Assembly: GCA_963169105.1 (NCBI GenBank)
Contig: OY720632.1
Coordinates: 1,426,001 to 1,490,000, forward strand
Source of the DNA: Ceriagrion tenellum
Lineage: Eukaryota; Arthropoda; Insecta; Odonata; Coenagrionidae
Length of the DNA: 64,000 nucleotides
Direction of reading: 5' to 3'
The notes beneath the pieces were generated by a model. It did no database searches, had not been told where the DNA came from, and saw nothing but the letters and a program-made list of their open reading frames with translations. This document shows positions 32,563-44,699 of this stretch, in pieces; the stretch's first letter is position 1, and every line of letters begins with the position of its first letter. The translations under genes and the position numbers were made by a program.

Positions 32563-34302
32563 TCATGTGATAATATTTTGTGCTACGTTCAACCTTTTCC
32601 TAAATTTTGCAACCTTAAATGCACTCAAAGGTTTCGTGAAAATATCGGCTATCATTTCTTCAGTTTGGATGTAACTTAGTTCAACCTTTTTACATTCTAC
32701 AGCCTCTCTTACAAAATGATAACGTACATCAATATGTTTAGTTCTATGGCTTACCCTTTTATTCATCGCAGGTTTCTGAGCAGACTGGTTATCATTAAAG
32801 ATAATGGGTATACAATTCATCTTTCCAATTAGTTCATGCAGAAAATTAGTTAAGTACATACATTCTTTGGTACCTTCAGAGAGAACCATGTATTCTGCTT
32901 CAGTACTGGAAATAGCTACAGTCTGTTGCTTTCTGCTTTCCCATGATACAGCACTTTCATTTAACATAAATACAAACCCTGTATATGATTTTCGATCTTC
33001 AAGATCATTAGCATGAGATGCATCTACATAACCATACATATTTAGCATTGATTGATTACCTCTTTTAAAAAACAAACCGTAATCACAAGTTCCCTTTAAA
33101 TAGCGCAACACTCTTTTTGCCTCTTTTACATGTTCATCATTATAACATGTATTATATTGGGATAATACGTTAACAGCGTGAGTAATATCTGGTCTAGTGC
33201 AAATAGCAATATACATTAAACATCCAATTAAACACTGATAAGGGAAGTTAGTATCACAATTACCTTTTGATAATTTCGTTCCCATTGACATAGGTGTATC
33301 AACTGGTTTACAGTCTGACATTTGAAATTTGGTCAACACTTCATTGATGTATTTGCTTTGATCTACCAAAATGCCATTACTGGTATTTGTTACTCTCATA
33401 CCAAGGATATTCGTTACTGCTCCAAGGTCTTTCAATTCAAACATACTTAGAAGTTTACATTTCAGCATCTCCTTTTCAACATAGTAATTTCCAAAAACAA
33501 AAATATCATCAACAAATATTGCAACAACAAGAATAGAGTTCCCTCTCACCCTTTTATACACACATGGTTCAGAGTTACACTGCTTATAATTAAGATGACA
33601 CAGAATAGAATGTAACTCCTCATTCCATACTTTAGATGATTGTTTTAGACCATACAAAGCCCTTTTTAACTTGCATACCTTTTCTTCTTCTGCAATTTTT
33701 ATACCCTCTGGTTGCATCATATACACTTCTTCTTTCAGCACTGCATTTAGGAATGCCGTCTTAATGTCCCAATGGTCCATGTCCCAGCCAAAGTGAGCTG
33801 ATAGAGCAAAAAGCACCCTCAACGTTGAGTACCTTACCACTGGGGAAAAAGTATCAAAATAATCTACACCATATTCTTGGGTAAAACCTTTGGCCACCAA
33901 TCTTGCCTTGTACCTAATCACATTACCCTCACTATCACTTTTAATCTTAAACACCCATTTGTTTTGCACTGGCTTCTTACCTGGGGGTAAATCTACGAGT
34001 TCCCAAGTATCATTTGCCTTCAGGGAATTTAACTCATCATGCATAGCTTGCACCCACTCATCCCTTTCCTTAGAAGACAAAGCCTGAGACAAGGACTTTG
34101 GCTCCACACTTGAACATACCGAACTGTACATTATGTGATCAGGGAATTCCTTCAGCCTTCTTTCTCGCAATGGGTACCTGAGTTCAAGACTAAGTGACAC
34201 CTCCCTTTCCACGGTGTCCTTCTCCTCAGTTGCTTCACCATCACCAATTTCAGAGACTGCCTCCGAGAGAACACAGTCTCTTGTCACAACAGTAGGGTTC
34301 AC
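32563..34302 (-). CDS. Copia reverse transcriptase and RNase H (3' part of pol)
   Basis: A 579-codon open frame encodes WVFKIKSDSEGNVIRYKARL and VAKGFTQEYGVDYFDTFSPV, HWDIKTAFLNAVL, VAIFVDDIFVFG (RT active site, FVDD for the usual YVDD), LKDLG, then RNase H with DASHANDLEDRKSYTGF, AVSWESRKQQTVAISSTEAEY, HIDVRYHFVRE and IADIFTKPL. This is a full-length Copia RT-RNase H and looks undamaged. It is separated from the integrase frame, in phase, only by a TAG at 34300-34302; the start given is the first codon after that stop, not a real initiation site. Confidence 0.93.
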   Translation of the reverse strand: MNPTVVTRDCVLSEAVSEIGDGEATEEKDTVEREVSLSLELRYPLRERRLKEFPDHIMYSSVCSSVEPKSLSQALSSKERDEWVQAMHDELNSLKANDTWELVDLPPGKKPVQNKWVFKIKSDSEGNVIRYKARLVAKGFTQEYGVDYFDTFSPVVRYSTLRVLFALSAHFGWDMDHWDIKTAFLNAVLKEEVYMMQPEGIKIAEEEKVCKLKRALYGLKQSSKVWNEELHSILCHLNYKQCNSEPCVYKRVRGNSILVVAIFVDDIFVFGNYYVEKEMLKCKLLSMFELKDLGAVTNILGMRVTNTSNGILVDQSKYINEVLTKFQMSDCKPVDTPMSMGTKLSKGNCDTNFPYQCLIGCLMYIAICTRPDITHAVNVLSQYNTCYNDEHVKEAKRVLRYLKGTCDYGLFFKRGNQSMLNMYGYVDASHANDLEDRKSYTGFVFMLNESAVSWESRKQQTVAISSTEAEYMVLSEGTKECMYLTNFLHELIGKMNCIPIIFNDNQSAQKPAMNKRVSHRTKHIDVRYHFVREAVECKKVELSYIQTEEMIADIFTKPLSAFKVAKFRKRLNVAQNIIT

Positions 34303-34884
34303 CTATGGCTCATTTGTCTCACCTCCTGGAAAGACACTTTCAAAGAATAAAACATCCCTAGCCTTTGTTAATTTTCCAGGTGCTTTCAGGCTCATAAGAC
34401 GATATCCTTTTGTCTCACTACAATAACCTACAAATATCGTCTTTTCACATTTTGGATCTAATTTATGCCTCTTCTCTTTTGGGACATACACATGAGCTAA
34501 GCAACCAAATACCTTCAAATAAGAAAGGTTAACTTTCCTGCCACTCCAAAGTTCTTCTGGTACACTTCCTGAAACTCGGCTAGGACACCTGTTCCTAATA
34601 TAGATTGCAGTGTTCACTGCTTCAGCCCAATAGCGCTTATCTAAATTAGCTTCATGGAGTAGGGTACATGCCATTTCAATCACTGTTCGATTACCTCTCT
34701 CGATCCGACCATTTTGTTCTGGATAATATGGCACAGTTTTCTCATGCCTTATATCACTTTTCCTTAAGAAGTCAGCAAATGGTTTGTTGCAAAACTCAGT
34801 CCCATTGTCAGTACGGAGAACTTTGATACTTTCACCAATCTGATTCTCAACTAACAACACAAATTCTTTAAATGACTCCAGCAC
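34303..34884 (-). CDS. Copia integrase, C-terminal part
   Basis: The frame contains VLRTDNGTEF (second catalytic Asp), YYPEQNGRIERGNRTV (catalytic Glu), RYWAEAVNTAIYIRNRCP and LKVFGCLAHVYVP, ending GGETNEP before the TAG. It overlaps the upstream frame by about 34 bases because of a one-base loss in an A run near 34918-34921. Together with the upstream piece all three catalytic residues of the DDE integrase are encoded, in two frames. Confidence 0.9.
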   Translation of the reverse strand: MLESFKEFVLLVENQIGESIKVLRTDNGTEFCNKPFADFLRKSDIRHEKTVPYYPEQNGRIERGNRTVIEMACTLLHEANLDKRYWAEAVNTAIYIRNRCPSRVSGSVPEELWSGRKVNLSYLKVFGCLAHVYVPKEKRHKLDPKCEKTIFVGYCSETKGYRLMSLKAPGKLTKARDVLFFESVFPGGETNEP

Positions 34885-36536
34885 ATCAGCTTTACTCTTA
34901 AGGAAATATCCAATAACTTTCTGGAATAGTCATCCATCAACAGCAATAAATACCTTGACCCTCCAAATGATCTTGCCTCCATTGGCCCACAGAGATCAGC
35001 ATGTACAAGTTCCAATTTCCTTTTTGCCCTTGACAAGCTTTCCTTAAATGGAGCTCTCCTCATTTTTCCGGCAATGCAGGGAGTACAATTTATCTCCATA
35101 GCACCTGTAAAATTGACACCATAAGCCAATGTCTTTAACTTAATCATATCTTGCCTGTTTAGATGACCCAGTCTCCGATGCCACAGTGCTTCAGCATCAG
35201 CACTAGGATTTGTTTTCTTCTGTTCATGCCGTGTGGTTGGACTGGAAGTGATAAAGCAGACTTGCGGATTCTCATTCTCTATCACATCCTCCTTAGTCTC
35301 CACCTCCAGCTGATAAATCCCACCGATATCCCTGGCCACAGCAACCAAATCGCCACCAATACTGAATCCATCCTTGCGGAAGATCAGGCATCCATCATCT
35401 TCACTAAAAAACATACAGAACCCTTTGCGGACAGTATTACTGACTGACAACAAGTTAGCAGTTGCCTCTGGGACATACAGGACATCTGATATTGATGATA
35501 TTTCGCGACTATTTGGCAATTTAATGGGGATGTTGCCACTGCCAGCAGCCTTGATGACGTCGTCGTTAGCAACAGATATTTCAAGATCTGATCCCCGAGA
35601 AGAAAAATTGAGCATCTTATTTTTTTCGGGTGATACATGATGACTACAGCAGCTATCTACATACCAATGTCCTGGAACTAACCGCTCAGTATGTACCGTT
35701 AAAGCGTGGCCAGTTTCTCGTCCACTCTTTTTCTTCACTCCAAAGAATTCTTTTCGTTTGTGGTCATCCTTTTCTGGACATTCGGACGCTTTGTGACCTT
35801 GCTCATGGCACTTAAAGCACTCGTACACAAACTTCTTCCCATCAGTTTGCTTAACAGTCCTGCATTCACCTCCGTGCCCTTTGCCTAATCTTTTACCATA
35901 GGCATTTTTCTTCGCTGCGGTGAACAGGGCCACATCATCACGGTTCTGGACTTCACTGGATTGCTGCCGATCACTCTCAGATAAAAGTTTATTCATTAGC
36001 TCATCAATTTTAACAACTTCTTTACTATTATCAATGGACATGATAAACGGTGCGTAATGATCAGTTAGCCCGCCTAGAATTATCGATATGAGCCAATCTT
36101 CACTAACCTTGGCGTCAATGTCTTCCTGCTGATGAGCAAGATTCATTACTTTCGTCAAATAATCGTCCATCGATCGCGATGTCTCCAATTTGCAATGCCA
36201 CAGACTTCGTTGAAGTCGCAGGCGTCTGCCCCAACCTTTGTTCTCATATGCGTCGCAGAGATTCCTCCAGGCTGCTTTCGCTGAAGTCGCGTTTCGTACT
36301 TTGGCAAAGCACACAGGTTCTAACAGCATGCAAATGGTTGTACGAGCTAGTCTGTCTTTATCTGCATTCAACGGCAACTCATTACCGTCCTTGTCGGTGT
36401 CCGGAACAACCGCTACCCATAAGTTCTTGTTCTCGAGATAATTCTTCACTTGAAATTTCCAGTCCTGAAAGTGTTGCACACCTTTCAATTTTGGAGTACT
36501 CGCCAAGATAGAATTTGTTCCAACACTGTCTCCCAT
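34851..36536 (-). CDS. Copia gag, protease and integrase N-terminal part
   Basis: The 561-codon frame starts MGDSVGTNS and holds a UBN2/gag domain (KGVQHFQDWKFQVKNYLE, LLEPVCFAKVRNATSAKAAW), a CCHC knuckle CFKCHEQGHKASEC (about residues 240-253), a protease with HWYVDSCCSHHV and DVLYVPEATANLLSVS, the integrase HHCC zinc motif (ALWHRRLGHL...CTPC) and LVHADLCGPM with LLLMDDYSRK (first Asp). The protease triplet, usually DSG, is DSC here. The last residues are out of frame after the deletion near 34920. Confidence 0.92.
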   Translation of the reverse strand: MGDSVGTNSILASTPKLKGVQHFQDWKFQVKNYLENKNLWVAVVPDTDKDGNELPLNADKDRLARTTICMLLEPVCFAKVRNATSAKAAWRNLCDAYENKGWGRRLRLQRSLWHCKLETSRSMDDYLTKVMNLAHQQEDIDAKVSEDWLISIILGGLTDHYAPFIMSIDNSKEVVKIDELMNKLLSESDRQQSSEVQNRDDVALFTAAKKNAYGKRLGKGHGGECRTVKQTDGKKFVYECFKCHEQGHKASECPEKDDHKRKEFFGVKKKSGRETGHALTVHTERLVPGHWYVDSCCSHHVSPEKNKMLNFSSRGSDLEISVANDDVIKAAGSGNIPIKLPNSREISSISDVLYVPEATANLLSVSNTVRKGFCMFFSEDDGCLIFRKDGFSIGGDLVAVARDIGGIYQLEVETKEDVIENENPQVCFITSSPTTRHEQKKTNPSADAEALWHRRLGHLNRQDMIKLKTLAYGVNFTGAMEINCTPCIAGKMRRAPFKESLSRAKRKLELVHADLCGPMEARSFGGSRYLLLLMDDYSRKLLDISLRVKLMCWSHLKNLCC

Positions 36537-36640
36537 AGTGCTCTTTCAATCGCACAAATGCTACAGTCAAATTCATCTGCGAGATGATAATCTCCAACTC
36601 AATGATTTTTACGAAAAAGCATTAAAAGAGAGTTCTGAGA

Positions 36641-36654
36641 CTGGGCCCATAACC
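36641..36654 (-). promoter_or_regulatory. Copia primer-binding site (initiator tRNA-Met half-tRNA)
   Basis: Directly against the 5' LTR, the plus strand reads CTGGGCCCATAACC, which is the anticodon-stem sequence of eukaryotic initiator tRNA-Met (CAU anticodon). The element is therefore primed by an internal part of that tRNA, as in Drosophila copia, and not by its 3' end. Confidence 0.85.
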
Positions 36655-36897
36655 TGTTGGGATTTCAGCCTTAAATAATTCACTCTGCTTTCAATGTACA
36701 TAAGGCTCTTTTATTGCCTCGTAAAAGAAGATTGGGAATACAGCACGAGAACAAGTGCTGCATCTGCTACGTAGCACGCCGGGTTACAGACTGACTGGCC
36801 ACACGAGAACATATGTGATCAGAAAATCAAAAACAGTGCTGCCAACCCTTAGAAGTGTGTCCTTGGTTACGACATCTTACAGATTTACAACACAACA
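36655..36897 (-). repeat. Copia 5' LTR
   Basis: 243 bp, TGTTG...CAACA-type borders, about 98% identical to the LTR at 32268-32510. Followed by target duplicate ACTTC. Confidence 0.95.
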
Positions 36898-38023
<1,126 letters not shown>

Positions 38024-41000
38024 CAGTAGAACCCGGATAAGAAGTTCCCGCATAAGAAGTTTTCCCCTCTAAGAAGTTTAATTTTTCAAGTCCCAAAATA
38101 TACCTCGTAAGGTGTGTGCTAATTTTTCCCGGGTAAGAAGTTCCCGCTTATTAAGTTTTCCCGGCTAAGAGGTCTCAACCAATGACACCCCGATAACAAT
38201 TTTGTACAAAATTCTACCTGCATACGAAGTTTTTTAGGATTTGAATAAGAGTTTTGGCTTAAGTCTGATTTTCTTCGAAATTGTCAACGTTAAGTTTTAA
38301 CTAAACTTGATTGGCAGCAAATAGCCAACGTTTCTTGGTGAGATAATGTGATCTTGCAGAATGTGCGACTCCCGTACTATTTTGCATCTCAAAAAATGTA
38401 ATGATTATTCTGCTTCCATAATCGATTGGCAGCTAGTAGCCGTAATTTCTCAGTGAGTAAGATCATTTGATCCCCTGTAAAGCGCAAATGGCCAACCGCA
38501 GTACATCCCAAGATACATCAGTGTTTGTATTATTCAATTAGGCGTACTTCTGCTGGCCAAGGGGCGGTGAAACAAGTTAAAATATTAGAGACTTTGAAGA
38601 TTAATTCTTGAAGAAAAAGTCTTTTTAGAGACAATGCCCACCAAAAGAGGATTAAAGTGACTTGCTCAGAGTCAATAGTGTCCTTCTCTCTCAAATTTTC
38701 AGAGCCTATGATCAGAAGCACAACCACTCGTGATGGACATCTCCAGTTTGCACCAGGCACGATTCCTTCTTCTACTGTCGGCTGATGTCGGATGCATTCT
38801 ATTCAGCTCGTACAGACCAGTGGACATTACCGCAGATGACTGTAAATGAATAGCACCCAACTGCAAAGAATGGAAACACCATGATTTTAATTTTGCCTGA
38901 TTAAAAACTTCGATATGACAACTAAATTCGATTTGTTACGTATTTCCATTGCTAACTTACCGTGTCGAAGCGATTGAATTAAACTATTTCATTACACTTC
39001 GCACTTATTTTCAGTTCAATACTTTTTCCTTTTTATTGCAATTGGAGATACTGAGAAAATTCTCGTACAGTCATCAGATTCCTCTCTAAAACCACACTAC
39101 AACTTGGCGCCAAATTGTTGCTATATAAAACGTGTTTAGAAGTCCGCTGCCATCTGTGCTAACAAAAGTGAATAGGACACGATGTGCACTAATCTGCGAA
39201 GCGCAAGCGCACTCTGCAAGTGAAAAGCTTTCATGTAACAACAATTCTGATTATTAGTTGCAATCCAAAATTAATCAAACATGCAATATCTGCTAACAGC
39301 GGAATCATTGGACTTGGCACAATTTTGGGCTTGAGGTGAGTTGCGTCACATGCTAAAGAAACCATCACTCTTAAGTGCATGGTTAGGGTTGTTTCCACTA
39401 TTTCGAGAAGGATATTTTTTTAAATGAGTTTGGTCTAACAAGCGTTTTAAACGATAATGTATTAAAGTAAAATTTTCTCTTCCGATTGTGGTCAATAGTT
39501 GAAGAGAGGCTTAACGAGCATTTGAATGAAAAAGGTCTACGATTGACAACATGAGTCAAAAAGCGATAAAAAGAAAAGCCTTGTCTCTGCAAGAAAAAAA
39601 GTGATTAGAGAAGTGGAATCCAATCCTACCAGGACCAGAGTAGAACTGGCGAAACAGCTCAACATGCCTATCACGACACTTAATGGCATAATGTCAAAAA
39701 AGACAACTAAAATCTCGATTAGGCGAGACATCCTGTAAAACTAAGAGGAAACGGTTAGGCAAGTGTGAAGAAGTGGAGAAAAAGCTATTAGTATGGTTTA
39801 AGCAAACTTTCTCTTGAATATACCGGTGAATGGTACCGTGCTGAAGGAGAAGGCAGTTGAAATTGCAGATAGACTAGGTGTAGATTTTAATCCTTCAAAT
39901 GGGTGGGTGGATAGATTTAAAAATAGAACTGGGTTAGCTTATAAAACTATCTGTGGAGAATCTAGGAGTGTGAATACATTAGAAGTTGAGGAATGGAAAA
40001 GAACTGTTTTGCATCCTCTTCTTGAAGAATACAAACCTTGTGATGTTTTCAATGCTGATGAACTTGGCTTATTTTATAAGCTTCTCCCTAATAAGACTTA
40101 TGAATTCAAAGGTGAAAGTTGCCATGGAGGAAAAATGAGTAAAGAGAGAATGACAGTTCTGGTTGGAGCTAATATGGATGGGACTGAAAAACTTCCATTA
40201 CTAGTTATTGGAAAATACAGAAAGCCCAGATGTTTTAAAAATGTCAAAAATTTACCTAGACAATTACAGAGTACAAAAACAAGTACAGAGACAATAAAAG
40301 TGCCTGGATGACTTGTACCATTTTTGAGGAATATCTTAAGGCTCTTGATTCCAGTATGGGGGTAAAATAGGAGAATAATATTATTCATTGATAACTGCCC
40401 TGCTCACCCAAAAAACACTGAGTATTTGAGCAATGTGAGGGTTGAGTTTCTCCCCGAGAATTCCACAGCAGTTTTGCAGGCCCTGGATCAGGGTGTAATC
40501 AAAGTTTTGAAAACTTACTGTAGGAAGAGGCTTGTCCGTAGACTGCTTTTACATGCTAGTTCTAGTATGGCTGCCCCAGTGAATAATTTCAAGCTATCAG
40601 TGTTACAGGGTATACATTATTTAGCTGCATCTAGGGAACAAATTGGTCCTACAATGATAGCCAATTGTTTCCATATAGCTGGATTCCATACAAGTCCAGA
40701 AGCGTTAATGGGTGAGGGTACATCTGTGCAGAGTAAAAATTTTGTTGACTTAGAGGGGGGAGAAGATTTTGTCCAGAATGAATGGCATAGTTTTAAAGAA
40801 ATTTTTGATTTCAATGGGAATTTCACGGATTTTATTGAAGTCGATGACAGTGTCATGCCCTGGTCTATGCAGACAATTGAAGAGTTATGTGAGGGAGACC
40901 ACCTGGAGCAAGAGAGTGAAGAAGAGGTTGAAGATGGGAGTGTGGTACGTACTTACTGTGAGGCTATGAATGCTCTGTGTGTGTTTAGGACATTTATCGA

Positions 41001-41296
41001 CAGTGTTTCTGGTGTTCCTGACAGCACCCTTAAAAGGTTGAATGAAGTGGAATCATTTTTTGTAGCTTTAAGGAAAAGGTTTATGAAACAAACCACACTA
41101 GATTCTTTCTCTTCCTCCCATCCTTGAGACAATAAACTATTTGTTAAAGTGAGATGAATTTGTATTTACTTTCTATTATTAAACATATCAGGAAATATCC
41201 GATAAATTTTACCAGCTTTCCCTCTTATAAAGTTTTCACACGTAAGAAGTTTTCAACCCTCGGACCCTTGAAAAACTTCTTAACAGGGTTCTACTG
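38024..41296 (+). mobile_element. Tigger-type transposon inserted in the RT
   Basis: Ends CAGTAGAACCCGGATAAGAA and the inverse of CAGTAGAACCCTGTTAAGAA; the right flank is TA and the left is CA, one change from TA. Subterminal copies of the word AAGAAGTTTTC occur near both ends. Joining the flanks across one TA restores LLY-IND in the host RT frame, so the insertion point is exact. Length is 3273 bases; the transposase lies at 39553-41127. Confidence 0.93.
39553..41127 (+). pseudogene. Tigger transposase, lightly decayed
   Basis: In order: MSQKAIKRKALSLQEKK, then after a one-base loss in an A run VIREVESNPTRTRVELAKQL (psq HTH), KKLLVWFKQ and NGTVLKEKAVEIADRLGVDF with GWVDRFKNRTGL (CENP-B HTH), DVFNADELGLFYKLLPNKT (first Asp), MTVLVGANMDGTEKLPLLVI, IILFIDNCPAHPKN (second Asp), EFLPENSTAVLQALDQGVIK (third Asp), and a long acidic C-terminal region ending QTTLDSFSSSHP. 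Breaks: near 39600, 39720, 39813 and 40310-40375. The C-terminal 233 codons (40426-41127) are one open frame. Confidence 0.9.
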
Positions 41297-42055
41297 TATA
41301 AATGATTTACTGCTGGCCTTATCAGGGATTGATAATATTACCCCTATTTTACATGCTGATGACACTACAGTTATAGTATCATCCACTTCCCGTAAATCTT
41401 TATCTGACAAAACTCAGTTAGTCACCAATAAAATTAGCAAATGGGCTCAAGATAATTTTCTAATTGTTAACCCTAATAAAAGTAATTTGATACACTTTTT
41501 AACCAGTGGTCAGCCATCTGAAAGCATGCTAATAAAAATGGAACAAAAATCAACTGTACAAGTTAACACCTGCAAGTTCATGGGATTATTTCTTAATTAT
41601 AAAATGTCTTGGGCAGAGCGTATCAATTTCCTTAGTAGCTAGCTAAGTTCAAGCTGTTACATCCTTAGACAGCTTAGTCAAACAGTAACATGAGAAACTT
41701 TACGAAGTTGGTATTTTGGTGATTTTTACTCACATGTTTTATACAGTATTATCTTTTGGGGACCTACCCACTTGTCTTTAAAAATATTCGGACTTCAGAA
41801 ACAAGCTGTCAGAATCATTGCCCAGAAGTGTAATAAATCCCCCAGTAAACCAATTTTTAAGGAATTGAATCTTCTTCCTGTGCCATGTATATATTTATTT
41901 ATAACTATCATGTATGTGAAGAATAACATTGTTAATTTTGATGAGAATAGTGTATTCCACCAACACCACACAATGACAAAAAATGATATCATTACAATTA
42001 TGTATGTACAAGAGTTGCTAATATATTATTATATGCCAATATTGCTAGAGGGATG
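41297..42055 (+). pseudogene. Non-LTR reverse transcriptase, last part and thumb
   Basis: Reading resumes with INDLLLALSG, ILHADDTTVIVS (active site ADD), LIVNPNKSNLIHFL and CKFMGLFLNYKMSWAERI, stops at 41641, then shows LKIFGLQKQAVRIIAQKCNK, FKELNLLPVPCIYLF and HTMTKNDI in a second frame. It ends near 42055 against a minus-strand Tigger transposase. Confidence 0.82.
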
Positions 42056-43156
42056 GAATTCGGACCGCTGGTCTCCTCGAAGCACTTAGCAAACGCCTTT
42101 TTTAAATATACATATATTTTTTGAAATTGGTAATTACTTTTTGATCCATCGGTTGTAGCAATGAAGAGATGTTGGGAGTAAGGAATAGCACTTTCACAAA
42201 GTCGAATTCTGCTTCGATGGACGCAGCAAGATTCGAGTCATGACCTGGTACACCATCCAGCTCCGACAATGCTTGAAGAGGCAGGTCTTTACTCTCTAGG
42301 TACCTAGCTTTTTATGGAAGGGCAGAACTCCAATAACACCCACTCATTAGAAATTTGGCATGTCACCCAAGCTTTTTTGTTGCAATGCCAAGAGACACCC
42401 AAATTGCGCTTGTCCACTTTGTTTTTCTCGAAGACCCTGGGGTTTTTTGTGTGGTATACGAGCATGGGTCACAGTTTAAAGTCGCCTGAAGCATTAGCTC
42501 TAAGCAAAAGTGTGATCCTGTCTTTCATGGGCTTATGTCCAGGCAAGGCAGCCTCTTCCTTCATAATGTATGTCCTCTTGGGCATTTTTATCCAAAAGAG
42601 GCTCGTCTCATCAGCGTTGAATACCTGCTGTGGGCAATAACCTTAGTTTTCATTAATTTCATTGCGGTTAACTACATATTTTTCCGTTGCTTCTGTATCT
42701 GCATATGCGGATTCGCTATGCCTTACGACACTTTAAATGCCCGTTCTTCCTTTAAATCGTTTGAACCAGCATTTGCTTGCTCTGAATTCTTCATACTGTG
42801 TAGCACTCGTTGAAGGTGTTTTGCATTGAAGATCTTCAAAAATTTGCTTGGCCTTTTCACATATAAATTGCCCAGGCACAGCGTCACCTTTCAGTTCCTT
42901 CTCTCTGATCCACAGTAACAGGAGTCTCTCCATTTCAGTAATCAACTCGCTTCCTTTTTGCAAAGAGGTGGATTCATCGGTCACTTTAATTTCTATCAGG
43001 CGCTCTTTCTGTTGAATTATCATTGATTATCGTTGACTGCGAGAAACCGTAGTCACGTGAGAAAGTGCTAACCCGAGCACCTTCATCGTATTTTGTCACA
43101 ATCTCTTGCTTTGTTTTAATTGTTGTTTTCTGCTTGGAATGCACTTTGGGGGGCAT
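42056..43156 (-). pseudogene. Tigger transposase, second copy, decayed
   Basis: From ATG 43156: MPPKVHSKQKTTIKTKQEIV and STFSRDYGFSQSTI (psq HTH), a shift, MERLLLLWIREKELKGD, ICEKAKQIFEDLQ and ASKCWFKRFKGRTGI (CENP-B HTH, 42733-42960), then QQVFNADETSLFWIKMPKRT (first Asp; about 42600), GHKPMKDRITLLL, KNPRVFEKNK, a degraded second region, and FLTPNISSLLQPMDQKVI (third Asp; about 42170) to KCFEETSGPNS. It differs clearly from the transposase at 39553-41127, so it is another Tigger family. Confidence 0.85.
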
Positions 43157-43946
43157 AGTCACTACAAAAACTTCTCACTATAAACCACAAACTTTTCACA
43201 ATCTGAAAGAGTAAATGTGGTTCAAAAAGAGAGATTCACAGAACGAACTAGGTGCTTCTTCACCCATGTCACTTCGCGTGGAAGACTGACGTTGACAATA
43301 CGGTGGAGCGCAATCGGCGGCCCAGATGGCAGTGCGACACTGCGTCTCTTGGTAGTGGATGGAAGGAAGTCATAAGTGACTTAAATTTCGAAGCATATTC
43401 ACACATATTAGCCATCACATTACAACCCTGTCATTCATCGTGGTGTTAAGTTATTATTTAACTCGTTTCATTCACCTGATTTATAACCTAGCTACAGCTA
43501 AATCCATTAAGGTATCGTATCACTTTGTTGGTGGGTAATATGCTCGAACAGGAAGTTACTCTTTGAGTGAGGTGTTCGTTTTATTGAATTGCACATTGGT
43601 AAAATTTTGTATGTATAGTGACTAATGAAAACCTTATTTTTCTTCCTAATATATTTGATGCAGACTATGTAATGAATGTTGCGATATCTCGTCGGAGATG
43701 ATTTGCGGTAGCTCATCGCAACATTTATCATAACCTCGCCGGCAGCATTTAATTACTATTAACATTGAATATGTAAATGTTGCTATGTTAAAAAAAGTGT
43801 TTTGTCAACAATTATGGCTTAGAATTATAGATGAATGAGACACTGTGCGAGTGGAAACCAAATAGGTGAAATTTGAAATTTTAAGAAGCGTGCGCAAAAT
43901 CAGCTTGGATCATAAGTCGAACCCATCATAAAGCGGGGGTCTACCG
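42056..43946 (-). mobile_element. Second Tigger-type copy, 5' end intact, 3' end missing at 42055
   Basis: In minus sense the element starts near 43946 with CGGTAGACCCCCGCTTTATG, a CAGTAGA-type terminus with one change, and runs through a transposase that stops at about 42056 where the non-LTR element begins. A candidate partner terminus, TA-CAGTAGACCATCACTTTA, is at 29400. Confidence 0.65.
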
Positions 43947-43976
43947 TGATCCCAAAAACATTTTAACTTTCACATA

Positions 43977-44699
43977 CCGTATTTTCCGCCAGATACCGCA
44001 TGCGTTATCTATACGAAAATATAAAAATTGAGCAAATGGGACTATGGGCGTTATACGCAGGGAAAAAGTTGTATTTCAAAGCGAACATTATTTCATTGTA
44101 ATTGTTATGCTTTTCTTATAGTAATGGAAAATTATGACAATTCATCACATTTTAAAAACACTTGCAGACGTTCTTTTCATCAAATGGCAATGTAAATTAT
44201 TTCCTAGTGAAAATAATTACTCAATTAAGAAAATACCCGTTTTACCACATAAGTAAAGCATTTCCATATTATACAATTTTCATTAGTAATACCTATAAAA
44301 ACACCAATCTATAAAGCAACGAATGAAACAATATCACGAAATGTTCTTACATAATTCAACATACTCGCTAGTTTATTTTACGCTTGTTATCATTTACAAT
44401 ACAACCAACCGAAACAACCCAACTCCTTGTTCGATCCTTTCATTTACGGACTTTAAAATAATCGACTAAAAGGGTCATGGAGATAACACACAAGCACCGT
44501 TAAATCAAACTAACATGTGGAATCAATGACATTTTTTAAAATTTATTTAATATTAAATTACTCTACACTAAAAATTCTTCCCGCTTCACGATTTCCTTTT
44601 TCTTGAGCTTCTTCTTCACTACTTCTAATTTAAATTTTGCAGTATGAGATTTTCGTCTCAATTTATTTTTGTTTTCCATGGGCTTTATTATCAAACTTT
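43977..44699 (-). mobile_element. Pogo-type fragment with N-terminal HTH coding piece
   Basis: On the left, TA at 43977 is followed by CCGTATTTTCCGCCAGATACC, resembling the pogo terminus at 22639. On the right, the minus strand encodes MENKNKLRRKSHTAKFKLEV (about 44574-44687), the start of a pogo/CENP-B-type HTH, which stops after about 38 codons. The upstream part is cut by the Harbinger element that begins at 44700. Most of the transposase is absent. Confidence 0.55.

Larger units (their letters stand above)
32268..36897 (-). mobile_element. Copia LTR retrotransposon, near-complete, minus orientation
   Basis: Two 243-bp LTRs (32268-32510 and 36655-36897) differ at only about four positions. 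The 5-bp target duplication ACTTC lies at 32263-32267 and 36898-36902. Primer-binding site, polypurine tract and gag-protease-integrase-RT-RNase H coding order are all present. Coding is spoiled only by one frameshift (about 34920) and one in-frame TAG (34300-34302) that I can see, plus a protease active-site change. Insertion is recent relative to most elements here. Confidence 0.95.
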
